Positions 5,643-12,800 of a DNA stretch of 13,753 nucleotides are shown in pieces. The stretch lies in the NCBI GenBank assembly GCA_910577035.1, contig CAJTKW010000072.1, positions 1-13,753 of the forward strand, read 5' to 3'. Positions within the stretch are counted from its first letter, which is position 1. The number at the start of each line of letters is the position of its first letter. This stretch comes from an uncultured Acetatifactor sp. (GTDB lineage Bacteria > Bacillota > Clostridia > Lachnospirales > Lachnospiraceae). The position numbers and the translations under genes were made by a program. The notes below the pieces were generated by a model. The model had not been told where the DNA came from. It was given only the letters and a program-made list of their open reading frames with translations, and did no database searches.

Positions 5643-7247
5643 ATGTTTTTCTTTGATCGGGCGGGAAAGAAAAAGAAGAGAGAGCAGGCCGGCCATACGG
5701 GGAACGCCCGGGTGACGGAGCCGGAACTGTCGTCCCCGGAGAAGACGGAATTGGAGAAAAGCAGGTTCCTTACGCCTGACCCACGATACTCGTCCAGGGA
5801 TAAGGACGGGGAATGCCTGTCGGATGAGGAAACGTCAGCAGACCGTTCCGATGTGGGAATGATTCCGGGAGAGCCGATTATTATCAACGGCTCCGATTAT
5901 CTCCTGCGCATTAATGAAACGCGGATGGAGGTTCTGCTGACGCTGTACCGTACGTATCCTGTGGAGGAGCTTCGAGGCTTGTTACGGGAGAGCGGGGTGG
6001 TTTATGGTATCCGGGAAAAAGCGTTGGAAGAGCTCGCACAGGGAAAGAAAAATTATGAAGAAACCCTTGTTGCCGCCGGCACTGCCGCAAAAGACGGCCG
6101 GGACGGCTTTTTTGAATACCATTTTAATCCCCGGCCCGAGACAAGGCCGATTATTCTGCCGGACGGATCGGTAGATTATAATGTGCTGGGAAAGATTGAG
6201 CTTGTGACAGAGGGGCAGCTTCTTGTCACATATCACCCGGCCCTGCAGGCTGTAACCGGCAGGGATGTTCTGGGCAGGACCATTGAGGCCCGTGAGGGGA
6301 AGGAACTGCCGCCGTTACAATGTAAGCGCTGCGAACCGGACGAAGCCGGCTGTGAGTATATTGCCGGTACCGAGGGAAACGTAACCATTGAGGGAGGATG
6401 TCTGACCGTAACACCAATTTATGTGGTGGAGGGCAATCTGGATGCCGCTACCGGGAACGTGGATTTTCATGGGGATGTACTGATACAGGGGAACGTATTC
6501 GCCGGAGTCACCGTGAAGACCACCGGAAACATTACCGTAAACGGCCATGTGGAAACGGCATACCTCAATGCGAGAGGGGACGTTATTTTAAAAAACGGAA
6601 TGCAGGGTTCCGGGAACGGCGTGATTCGTGCAGGGCGCAATGTGATGGCACGCTTTTTAGAGCAGACACAGGTTTATGCCGGAAAGGAAATCAACACGGG
6701 GGCCTTATTGAACTGTGAAGTGGAAGCGGGGCAGAATGTGGTGATTGCCGGTAACAGGGGGAATATCATTGGCGGCACCGTTACCGCGGTGGAACAGATT
6801 TCCGCAGTTTCCATCGGAAACCGTGCCGGGGTGAATACACAGCTGGTGATCGGATTGGATTGTGAATTCAAGTATAAGATGGAAGAAATTGACCGTCAGA
6901 CGAAAGAATATCTTGATAACATGACGGACGCCATGAGTGCTCTTAACCGCATTAACCATCAGCTGAAAATGCAGCCTGACGCCCCGGATTTCATACAGCA
7001 AAGGGCGGAACAGATGCGCCGAAAGATTCATTATCAATTGAAATTAAAGGAAATTGCCACAAGACGGGAGCAGTTGATTGATATTAACCGGCGTTCCGCA
7101 GACGGCAAAATAGTTGTCGGCGGAATCGCCAATGTTGGATGTGTGATTATCATAAATGGCTTGCGGGAGACGCTGCATTCCGAGTATCGGAATGTGACAT
7201 TTAAGAAAAGCCGGCAGGAAATAAGGGTGGTGTCGAATAAGCAGTAA
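5643..7247 (+). CDS. FapA-family (DUF342) beta-helix protein
   Basis: This is a 534-residue protein. ATG 5643 is chosen because AGGAG at 5629-5633 lies 9 bases upstream; the in-frame GTG at 5637 would be only 3 bases from it. Residues 1-80 are charged and probably disordered. Residues about 80-250 contain the FapA N-terminal region (YHFNPRPETRPIILPDGSVD, then VTGRDVLGRTIEAREGKELP). Residues about 257-403 are Gly-rich beta-helix rungs (GNVDFHGDVLIQGNVFAG, GNITVNGHVETAYLNARGDV, GNRGNIIGGTVTA). Residues about 408-480 form a charged coiled coil, followed by a final beta segment (KIVVGGIANVGCVIIINGLR). The family is called flagellar assembly protein A, but no flagellar genes are visible and a cytoplasmic scaffold role is an inference. 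There is no signal peptide or membrane segment. Confidence 0.85.
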   Translation: MFFFDRAGKKKKREQAGHTGNARVTEPELSSPEKTELEKSRFLTPDPRYSSRDKDGECLSDEETSADRSDVGMIPGEPIIINGSDYLLRINETRMEVLLTLYRTYPVEELRGLLRESGVVYGIREKALEELAQGKKNYEETLVAAGTAAKDGRDGFFEYHFNPRPETRPIILPDGSVDYNVLGKIELVTEGQLLVTYHPALQAVTGRDVLGRTIEAREGKELPPLQCKRCEPDEAGCEYIAGTEGNVTIEGGCLTVTPIYVVEGNLDAATGNVDFHGDVLIQGNVFAGVTVKTTGNITVNGHVETAYLNARGDVILKNGMQGSGNGVIRAGRNVMARFLEQTQVYAGKEINTGALLNCEVEAGQNVVIAGNRGNIIGGTVTAVEQISAVSIGNRAGVNTQLVIGLDCEFKYKMEEIDRQTKEYLDNMTDAMSALNRINHQLKMQPDAPDFIQQRAEQMRRKIHYQLKLKEIATRREQLIDINRRSADGKIVVGGIANVGCVIIINGLRETLHSEYRNVTFKKSRQEIRVVSNKQ

Positions 7248-7257
7248 GGCACCATTT

Positions 7258-7270
7258 TCAGGCCGCCTGA
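7258..7270. repeat. Small palindrome between convergent genes
   Basis: TCAGGC and GCCTGA flank a single C in the 54-base gap between the FapA stop and the PI-PLC stop. The stem is short and has no T-tract on either strand, so no efficient terminator is evident for either convergent gene. Confidence 0.3.
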
Positions 7271-7301
7271 CCCGTAGTGCATCTATTTGGAAAGTCTGAG
7301 T

Positions 7302-9038
7302 CTATTCCCGTTTGACAACAATGTAGCAATCATGGCTGTGCTGAGGGAGAAATGCCCTTACGTTGGCGAAATGCTCCCAACCAGGGCGGCATACGCCGTC
7401 TTCCGCAATCCCCACATCCACAATGGGCCTGATCTTTTTCTGAGCCTCAGAGCCGTTGCTTCCGTCCAGCGTCCTAAGCGCGGCGGACGCATCGTCGGTT
7501 CTCTGATAACACAGAAACACCATCTCATTGACCAGATTCCTGCAAATCATATCTTCCAGCAGCTTGAAGCCCGTGGGACATTTCAACCGTGCCTCAGAAA
7601 GGCTTCCTGCTGCAAACAGCTGCACTGCGCAGATGTACCTGCCCTTCGTTGTACTTGTAGCAAGGACGGGCGTTTTTTCCTCATGGGAGGCTCTGTCAAA
7701 CGACATCTTGTTGTGCTTGATTTGATTAACGCATTGTGCTGCCAGTGCGGGACGTTCTGTACAAATATTATCTACATAAATAATGTTGGGGTAGCAGGAT
7801 GAGGACACTTGCTCCAGCAGCCTGGACATCAGCAGCTTATTGACTCTGACGGCAGAGAAGCAGATGTCACCCATAAGCAGTCCACACCCTGACTGAGTCA
7901 GTGTCCAATAGAGCTGGAACATGTTGTCCTTCGTTTTCTTCCGTGCCATCTTATCAAGCTGGTCATCGATCATGGTATTCGCTGCGTTGGTGTCGGAATA
8001 CTCACCGCAGATGTTCAGGCAATCCCGGCTGAATATGTAATCCGGCAGGTCCCCGGGGGGATCATCGTCGAGACGGAGGAGAACGCGGCCCAGCGATAAC
8101 AGATTCTCCAGGGTCAGGGCGCCGAGGTTCGTGAGGGACCAGCCAGCCTGCTTAACGGCGCTTTTCCGGATCAGACAATTCAAATTCTGCAGGACGGTAA
8201 ACACACGTTCCCATTCTGCCGCATTCAAATCATGGTAGCCGGAATCGGTATTGTAGGCATGGGATAAGTCGATGATGACCAGCTCACGGACATGGTCACG
8301 CGTAAACCGGTTTATGTCGCTGACAATGGTCTCAAGAGCCGCGCCGTTTCCCCCCAGCCGTCCCTCCCACAGGGAAATCCGCATCATTGCAGAGTAGTGT
8401 CCTGCCAAAAGCTGTCCGCCGTTTCCGATGACAGGCCTTATATCAAAAAAACGTGCCCCCCGCATGAGCTGTTGGTAAATGGAATGGGTCTGTGTCAGAG
8501 TATTGTGCCTGGTCGCGCCTGCCGTTCCGCCGTTCATCTCGTACATTCCGGCATCATGGGAGCCGACCAGGGAAATCTGATTGAGGGGTTTGTCTTTCAA
8601 CATCTCATAGCTGGCCGCAAAAAAGTCTTCGACAATCTTAGGGTATCCAAAATAGCACCCGTCATCTTCGTATACGATGAAATACACGGTGCCGTTATGG
8701 TTCCAGCCCGTGTGATACCTGCTGCCCGGCATGTCAAGCAGGGATAGTGTCTGCAGGTCTACGTAGGTGTCAAAGTAGTAACGGGTATATCCTCCGGAGG
8801 CCTGGGCCCTTACTGTAAACTGAATGGAAGTGCCCTCCAGCCGGTATGTAGCAAACGCGGAATCATCGCAGGGATTGATGAATATTGACTGATTCCATTC
8901 GAAGTAGAAGGACACCTCACTCCCGCTGTCAACAGAGTCCGGACGGTACCAGGCATTCATTTGGTATTTGCCGTCCTGGAGAAGAACCCATTTGTGGGTG
9001 GTATGATTACACAGCTTTATGTATCCGCCCTGTCCCAT
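7302..9038 (-). CDS. PI-PLC X-domain phosphodiesterase with extra N- and C-terminal beta-rich domains
   Basis: This is a 578-residue protein with start site AAAGGAG (complement of 9048-9054) 9 bases upstream. Residues 1-125 are beta-rich (DGKYQMNAWYRPDSV, FYFEWNQ, YRLEGT, GWNHNGTVYFIVYEDDG). Residues about 150-420 are a PI-PLC X-like domain with a full active site: His161-Asp162 (VGSHDAGMY), Asp199 and Arg201 (FFDIRP), His214 (AGHYSA). The spacing Asp-2-Arg-13-His equals that of Bacillus cereus PI-PLC (Asp67, Arg69, His82). VRELVIIDLSHAYN and YPNIIYVDNI match later strands. Residues about 430-578 hold two similar segments (CPTGF to VFLCYQR; CRPGW to CYIVVKR) reminiscent of MABP domains. No Sec signal is present, so location is unclear. 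Such enzymes cleave phosphatidylinositol or its glycan anchors; this substrate is inferred. The whole layout recalls fungal PLC-like phosphodiesterases. Confidence 0.85.
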   Translation of the reverse strand: MGQGGYIKLCNHTTHKWVLLQDGKYQMNAWYRPDSVDSGSEVSFYFEWNQSIFINPCDDSAFATYRLEGTSIQFTVRAQASGGYTRYYFDTYVDLQTLSLLDMPGSRYHTGWNHNGTVYFIVYEDDGCYFGYPKIVEDFFAASYEMLKDKPLNQISLVGSHDAGMYEMNGGTAGATRHNTLTQTHSIYQQLMRGARFFDIRPVIGNGGQLLAGHYSAMMRISLWEGRLGGNGAALETIVSDINRFTRDHVRELVIIDLSHAYNTDSGYHDLNAAEWERVFTVLQNLNCLIRKSAVKQAGWSLTNLGALTLENLLSLGRVLLRLDDDPPGDLPDYIFSRDCLNICGEYSDTNAANTMIDDQLDKMARKKTKDNMFQLYWTLTQSGCGLLMGDICFSAVRVNKLLMSRLLEQVSSSCYPNIIYVDNICTERPALAAQCVNQIKHNKMSFDRASHEEKTPVLATSTTKGRYICAVQLFAAGSLSEARLKCPTGFKLLEDMICRNLVNEMVFLCYQRTDDASAALRTLDGSNGSEAQKKIRPIVDVGIAEDGVCRPGWEHFANVRAFLPQHSHDCYIVVKRE

Positions 9039-9129
9039 TATTCCACGCTCCTTTTCTGCCGGTTCCTGCCGGCCCGCAATTTACAGTCTGGACTACGTAT
9101 GTGTTTCTACTTTAGGGAAACGCTGCTTC

Positions 9130-9141
9130 GCATATATATGC
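9130..9141. repeat. 12-bp palindrome in the PI-PLC leader
   Basis: GCATATATATGC is a perfect palindrome located about 8-19 bases downstream of the predicted PI-PLC transcription start, a position suited to an operator. It is simple (alternating AT), so chance is possible. Confidence 0.4.
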
Positions 9142-9155
9142 CGTATTTATTAAAA

Positions 9156-9184
9156 ATCATATCGTATTATCAGGGAAAATGCAA
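9156..9184 (-). promoter_or_regulatory. Candidate sigma-A promoter for the PI-PLC gene
   Basis: On the minus strand TTGCAT (9179-9184) and TATGAT (9156-9161) are separated by 17 bases. The predicted start near 9149 gives a leader of about 110 bases. The match is moderate (4/6 and 5/6), but the position and AT-richness fit. Confidence 0.45.
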
Positions 9185-9208
9185 CCCATATACCGGATCT
9201 TTTCTGTA

Positions 9209-9232
9209 ACAATATTTCTGACAATATTTCTG
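9209..9232. repeat. Two tandem copies of ACAATATTTCTG in the divergent intergenic region
   Basis: Exact 12-base copies lie at 9209-9220 and 9221-9232, with a partial TTTCTG just before them (9201-9206). They sit upstream of the -35 side of both divergent promoters, so they may bind a shared regulator, or be a simple duplication. Confidence 0.5.
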
Positions 9233-9336
9233 AAATGAAATGCGTATCAAAGTGACATGTGTATAAGCCGGAAAAGAATTCCCGATAACAAAGGGGATTG
9301 TTTGCGGCAAATATTTCATTTTGGAGGAAATGGGTA

Positions 9337-9352
9337 TATAATTACGGTAATT
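9337..9352 (+). promoter_or_regulatory. TATAAT box overlapping a 13-bp palindrome, upstream of the alpha/beta hydrolase
   Basis: TATAAT lies at 9337-9342 and AATTAC-G-GTAATT at 9340-9352, so the palindrome overlaps the -10 box and the predicted start (about 9349). No good -35 box is present (TTTCAT with 17-base spacing), consistent with a regulated or weak promoter. The gene starts at 9395. Confidence 0.4.
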
Positions 9353-9394
9353 GGAATTTTTCCACAAAACAATGAGGCGAAAGGAATAGGAGTA

Positions 9395-10471
9395 ATGAAA
9401 CAGAAATCCAGAAAGAAAAAGGTATTCTTAATTGTATTAGCTATCGCGGCGCTGCTGATAACAGCCGGCGATTGGGCATTGTCTGTAATGGTTTATAAGG
9501 AGAATTTCAACCAGCGGTTTGACAGCTATGGTCCGCTTATGATGTACGTTGATGATTTTGACGGATTGGAGCGCACGAAATATGAGTTTAGATCCAATAA
9601 GGGGCAGAAATTGGCGGGATATATGTATCGTTCGGGAGAAAACCAGCGTGGTATTATTGTAATGGCCCATGGCTTTGGCGGAGGCGGACATAATTCTTAC
9701 ATGGATTGTGCGAATTATTTTGCCCGTCATGGATATTATGTTTTCGCATATGACGCTACGGGAAACGATGAAAGCGAGGGTGAGGGAGTCGGAGGACTTC
9801 CACAGGGAGTAATAGATCTGGACCATGCCATCACTTTTGTGGAAGAAAGCGGGCATTTCCCAAGTCTGCCAATTGTTTTGTTCGGGCATAGCTGGGGCGG
9901 CTACAGCGTTTGCAGTGTACTGACATACCACCCGGAAGTAAGGGCTGTCATAGCTTGTTCGGGGTTTAACTCTTCGCCGGATTTATTTGAATCACAAGGG
10001 AAAAAAATGGCGGGAGCCGGAATTTATTTGATGCTGCCGTTTGTAAAGCTGCATGAGAGGATAAACTATGGCGAATATGCTGCAAATACTGCGATGGACG
10101 GCTTTTCAAAGAGCAACGCCGCCGTTATGATTGTCCATAGCTTTGATGATGAAGTTGTTCCGGCCGAATACGGCTACGAAATATATTATCAAAAGTACAA
10201 GGAGGATCCCCGGTTTAGATTCATTTCCTTTGAGGAGAAAGGACATAACTATCTCAATGATGACACCTATCGCAGGGAGTTTAATGCGGAATTTGATGAA
10301 TGGCTGAAAACTCTTGATTATGACTATGATACTGGGGAAAACAAGGAACGGTTTTCGGAGGATAAAGCCAATTATATATCCCATAACCTTGACCGGGAGA
10401 AATGGTGTAATTCCCTGGATTTAGAGTTGTTCCAGGATTTTGTGGATTTCTATGATGAACATATACAGTAA
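9395..10471 (+). CDS. Membrane-anchored alpha/beta hydrolase
   Basis: This is a 358-residue protein. The ATG at 9395 is chosen because it precedes a typical basic-then-hydrophobic N-terminus (KQKSRKKK, then VFLIVLAIAALLITA) and AAGGA at 9381 is well spaced; in-frame upstream sequence has no such features. Residues about 9-27 form a membrane segment, probably an uncleaved anchor with the catalytic domain outside. Motifs are MAHGFGGGGHNSYMD (oxyanion region), Ser166 in GHSWGG, Asp252 in HSFDDEVVP and His284 in EKGHNYL, a complete triad. It resembles serine aminopeptidase/lysophospholipase-like hydrolases; the substrate is unknown. The C-terminal 50 residues are acidic and poorly conserved-looking. 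It is divergent from the PI-PLC gene, so a shared lipid-related role is possible but unproven. Confidence 0.85.
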   Translation: MKQKSRKKKVFLIVLAIAALLITAGDWALSVMVYKENFNQRFDSYGPLMMYVDDFDGLERTKYEFRSNKGQKLAGYMYRSGENQRGIIVMAHGFGGGGHNSYMDCANYFARHGYYVFAYDATGNDESEGEGVGGLPQGVIDLDHAITFVEESGHFPSLPIVLFGHSWGGYSVCSVLTYHPEVRAVIACSGFNSSPDLFESQGKKMAGAGIYLMLPFVKLHERINYGEYAANTAMDGFSKSNAAVMIVHSFDDEVVPAEYGYEIYYQKYKEDPRFRFISFEEKGHNYLNDDTYRREFNAEFDEWLKTLDYDYDTGENKERFSEDKANYISHNLDREKWCNSLDLELFQDFVDFYDEHIQ

Positions 10472-10496
10472 CCAAAAGCCGAAAATCGCCGGTATT

Positions 10497-10527
10497 ATGC
10501 CATTTATCCCTGCAAGGCTGGCATTTT
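10497..10527 (+). terminator. Weak candidate terminator after the alpha/beta hydrolase
   Basis: ATGCCA (10497-10502) pairs with TGGCAT (10519-10524) around a 16-base loop, and the paired T is followed by three more T (10525-10527). The long loop and short T-tract make this uncertain. Confidence 0.3.
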
Positions 10528-10568
10528 GGGGATACCGGAGGAAATAAGCCGGGATCAGGAGGGCGGGA

Positions 10569-10887
10569 ATGGAACAGGGAGAATACTTGTGCTTACCGGG
10601 ACGCCGGAACCGGGAAAACGACAGCGTCAGCTGCCATTGCAAGGAAGTCCGGGAGGAATATGGGTACATTGGGCAAGTAAAGAGGGAACCTTCCGGCGCC
10701 TACTCTGCCGGTCAAAACTGGACAGGGAGGCCAATATGGAATTGGTGGAAGTGATTTGGGAGCAGTTTCAGGATCTTGGGGCGTATGAGGCAAAGGTGAT
10801 TGATACAAACGGATTGCTCGCTGGAGGAAACGGTTTCCCTAATCGGTTCATTGCGAATGAACCTGAAAGGGATAATTGGGATAATTG
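10569..10887 (+). pseudogene. Frameshifted P-loop kinase-like NTPase
   Basis: A ribosome site AGGAGGG (10557-10563) precedes an ATG at 10569. The sequence contains a broken Walker A: one frame reads ILVLTGTPEPGK, but adding one G near 10610 restores LTGTPGTGKTTAS, followed by AIARKSG. That frame stops at TAA after MGTLGK. Later pieces in other frames read DREANMELVEVIWEQFQDLG, EAKVIDTNG, and then, after another shift, SLEETVSLIGSLRMNLKG. The order P-loop, WEQFQDLG, IDTxxLSLEETV resembles small AAA_33/adenylate-kinase-like nucleoside kinases. At least three lesions mean no functional product unless the bases are assembly errors. No substrate can be given. The 3' end is not sharply defined. Confidence 0.55.
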
Positions 10888-10976
10888 AGTACAGGCATGG
10901 GTTTGTGCCCGGTAAATCGGGATATGCCGGAGAGGCAGGATTGCCGGAAATATGCAGGTGAAGGGCAGGTAGGGAA

Positions 10977-11501
10977 ATGAATATCGAGCTGGTGCGTTTA
11001 ACGAGTGAACATAAGGAACAATTATTTGAAATGCTGACAGAATGGAAGAATGATATTATAGTAAATCAAACAAACAGGTCTCCGTGGAAAATATGGGCAC
11101 ATGATTTTCATGATTTTGACAATTACCTGAAAACTCTGGATGCAGGGGAAGAAACGAAGGATAATTGGGTCCCTGACACAACTTTATTTTGCCTTGATAA
11201 AGACAGAAACATTTTTGTGGGTGCGGTGAATATCCGTCATTATTTAAATGATGAGCTGTTAAAAACAGGCGGCCATATAGGCGATGGCATAAGGCCCGGC
11301 GAAAGAAGAAAAGGGTATGCGACGGCAATGATTGCTCTGGCGTTAGACGAGTGTAAAAAACTGGGCATCAGTAAAGTCCTGATGTGCTGTGAAAAGGATA
11401 ACATTGGTTCCGCTAAATCTATTATCAAAAATGGCGGAGTACTGGAAAACGAAGTGGAGGAAGACGGACACATTGAGCAGCGTTATTGGATTCAGTTATA
11501 A
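10977..11501 (+). CDS. GNAT-family N-acetyltransferase (COG3981-like)
   Basis: This is a 174-residue protein. The acetyl-CoA binding motif A is RPGERRKGYATAMIALAL at residues 106-123, with the R-x-x-G-x-A core at Arg110, Gly113 and Ala115. VGAVNIRHYLNDELLKTGGH (81-100) and the later DNIGSAKSIIKNGG (141-154) fit, from memory, the predicted acetyltransferases of COG3981. These transfer an acetyl group from acetyl-CoA to an amine; the acceptor is unknown. The ATG at 10977 is followed by a typical first strand (IELVRLTSEHKEQL). The ribosome site is weak (AGGTAGGG just upstream). It follows a decayed kinase gene and is probably a single-gene unit or expressed from upstream. Confidence 0.85.
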   Translation: MNIELVRLTSEHKEQLFEMLTEWKNDIIVNQTNRSPWKIWAHDFHDFDNYLKTLDAGEETKDNWVPDTTLFCLDKDRNIFVGAVNIRHYLNDELLKTGGHIGDGIRPGERRKGYATAMIALALDECKKLGISKVLMCCEKDNIGSAKSIIKNGGVLENEVEEDGHIEQRYWIQL

Positions 11502-11515
11502 TGAAGGAGGCAGTC

Positions 11516-11575
11516 ATGTACGAGAGAATGCCTGATAACTTCAAAGGCAAACTATGGATAGGTTCCCACCACTAA
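11516..11575 (+). CDS. Possible 19-residue small ORF or truncated gene start
   Basis: MYERMPDNFKGKLWIGSHH is preceded by a perfect AAGGAGG (11504-11510) 5 bases from the ATG, just after the GNAT stop. It has no recognisable family. It may be the start of a gene that has lost its remainder, because coding-like text in another frame follows (FHNSRLAPETRNYLSGSS, about 11628-11685, broken by a TGA at about 11697). A real small peptide cannot be excluded. Confidence 0.3.
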   Translation: MYERMPDNFKGKLWIGSHH

Positions 11576-11750
11576 AACAGCAGCTTCATCAGGGCCGTCA
11601 GTCCAAGATGACAGGGATATATTTCACAATAGCCGCCTGGCTCCAGAAACGAGAAATTACCTTTCCGGAAGCTCCTGCGCCTTTGGCAGCATATATTGAG
11701 AAAAGATCAGGCTGGCTCCCGTCATTACCCTGTTCAAAGAGTGAAATAGG

Positions 11751-11779
11751 TTTACAATGCTGAAGGGATATGGTATGCT
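11751..11779 (+). promoter_or_regulatory. Candidate promoter for the LytTR/GHKL operon
   Basis: TTTACA (11751-11756) and TATGCT (11774-11779) are separated by 17 bases. The start would be near 11787, giving a leader of about 295 bases before the response regulator ATG. The -10 box is imperfect. Confidence 0.45.
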
Positions 11780-11839
11780 TTGTAAGCTGAGCAGTTTCTC
11801 GGCATTTTTTTCTTTGCGGGATAGAAAGGCGCAAAATAC

Positions 11840-11851
11840 TAGACGCGTCTA
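11840..11851. repeat. Perfect 12-bp palindrome TAGACGCGTCTA
   Basis: The site lies in the predicted leader of the two-component operon. It is a dyad of operator type, but its binding protein is unknown and it does not resemble the usual LytTR direct-repeat site. Confidence 0.45.
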
Positions 11852-11980
11852 AGTTAGAAAATTCCTGACAGGGCACGATTTTATGGGAAAGAAAGTGTAG
11901 GATGCTTTGGCAAAAGACAGCGGTGGAAATGCGGTAAAGGTTGTGCCAAAATAATCAGGATCTGAAGCATAAAGGGAAAA

Positions 11981-12004
11981 GATTGAAAATTGAAATTTTC
12001 AATC
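11981..12004. repeat. Perfect inverted repeat with 11-bp arms upstream of the LytTR gene
   Basis: GATTGAAAATT (11981-11991) and AATTTTCAATC (11994-12004) flank a GA. The RNA would form a hairpin with an AU-rich stem; there is no T-tract after it. It may be an operator or leader structure about 77 bases before the start codon. Confidence 0.55.
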
Positions 12005-12080
12005 TCGGAATTTGTGACGCTGCGCGTCCCAAAGTTCCCACAGATTTAGATGCCGCTTGCGCGGCGGAAAAAGAGGAAAT

Positions 12081-12782
12081 ATGAATTACAAAATAGCAAT
12101 TTTGGAGGACAATCCGGCAGATGCGGAATATGTGTCTACTCTTGTAGGCCGCTGGGGAGAAGAAGCCGGACATACTTTGAGCATCTTAAATTTTTTGTCT
12201 GCGGAAGCGTTCCTTTTTCAATATGAAGATGAAAAAAGCGTGGACATTCTGCTGCTGGATATTGAAATGGGTCAGATGAACGGAATGGAGCTGGCACGGA
12301 AGGTCCGGCAGGGCAATGATATGGTGCAGATGGTCTTTATAACCGGCTATCCGGATTTCGCGGCCGAAGGCTATGAGGTTTCCGCACTGCATTATCTGAT
12401 GAAGCCGGTATCCCCTGAAAAGCTGCGGGCAGTGCTGGATAAAGCGGCAGCCAATCTTGCCAGAGAGGAAAAGTACCTGAGTGTGACCTATGACCGAAAA
12501 ACAGATTATGTGCCGCTTTCCCGGATTCTTTATATTGAAGCCCAAAAGCAGTATGTTTTGATATACACCTTGGAAGAAACCTATCGGATGAAAAAATCTC
12601 TTGCCAAAACGGCAGAAGAACTGGATGAGTATTTTTTACAGGTTCATCGGTCATTTTGCGTCAATCTGCGCCATGTGGCGCAGATCAAAACCGGCGGGGT
12701 GGTGCTGAAAACCGGTGAGGAAATTCCCATCAGCCGGGGGATGGCAGAAAGAATAGGCCGGGAGATGATACGTTTATTTTAA
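12081..12782 (+). CDS. LytTR-family response regulator
   Basis: This is a 233-residue protein. Residues 1-120 form a receiver domain: acidic pair Glu9-Asp10 (ILEDN), phosphoacceptor Asp60 (LLLDIEM), Thr88 (FITGYPD) and Lys108 (LMKPV). Residues about 137-233 form a LytTR DNA-binding domain (ILYIEAQKQYVLIYTLEETY, VHRSFCVNLRHVAQI, EIPISRGMAERI). The ATG at 12081 follows AAGAGG at 12071-12076; earlier in-frame TTG/ATG codons fall in the hairpin region and are not used. It is the transcriptional output half of a two-component system with the GHKL kinase 18 bases downstream. The regulon is unknown; the upstream structured region and the gene at 13620 are candidate targets. Confidence 0.93.
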   Translation: MNYKIAILEDNPADAEYVSTLVGRWGEEAGHTLSILNFLSAEAFLFQYEDEKSVDILLLDIEMGQMNGMELARKVRQGNDMVQMVFITGYPDFAAEGYEVSALHYLMKPVSPEKLRAVLDKAAANLAREEKYLSVTYDRKTDYVPLSRILYIEAQKQYVLIYTLEETYRMKKSLAKTAEELDEYFLQVHRSFCVNLRHVAQIKTGGVVLKTGEEIPISRGMAERIGREMIRLF

Positions 12783-12800
12783 GCGGCGTAAGGGGTATTT

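Larger units (their letters stand above)
11576..12080 (+). other. About 500-base stretch without an intact gene: decayed coding remnant, then structured leader of the two-component operon
   Basis: The first part (to about 11745) has coding-like fragments but no intact gene. From about 11787 it is probably the 5' leader of the LytTR/GHKL operon. It holds, in order: TTTGCG/CGCAAA inverted repeat (11813-11835), palindrome TAGACGCGTCTA (11840-11851), a perfect 11-base-arm inverted repeat (GATTGAAAATT, 11981-12004), hairpin GACGC-TGC-GCGTC (12016-12028), and hairpin GCCGC-TTGC-GCGGC (12052-12065) close to the start codon. I recognise no known riboswitch class. Confidence 0.45.

Noticed and set aside
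8292..8747. Plus-strand frame of 151 codons inside the PI-PLC gene
   Set aside because: It lies opposite the catalytic core of a recognisable protein and has no motif or ribosome site.
10829..10848. GGAAACGGTTTCC palindrome resembling the 2800 hairpin
   Set aside because: It falls inside kinase coding remnant (EETVSL) and the shared part is short, so chance is likely.
11757..11852. 31-codon ORF starting MLKGYGMLCKLSSFSAFF, possibly a signalling peptide
   Set aside because: It has no good ribosome site and its ATG precedes the predicted transcription start of the overlapping promoter.
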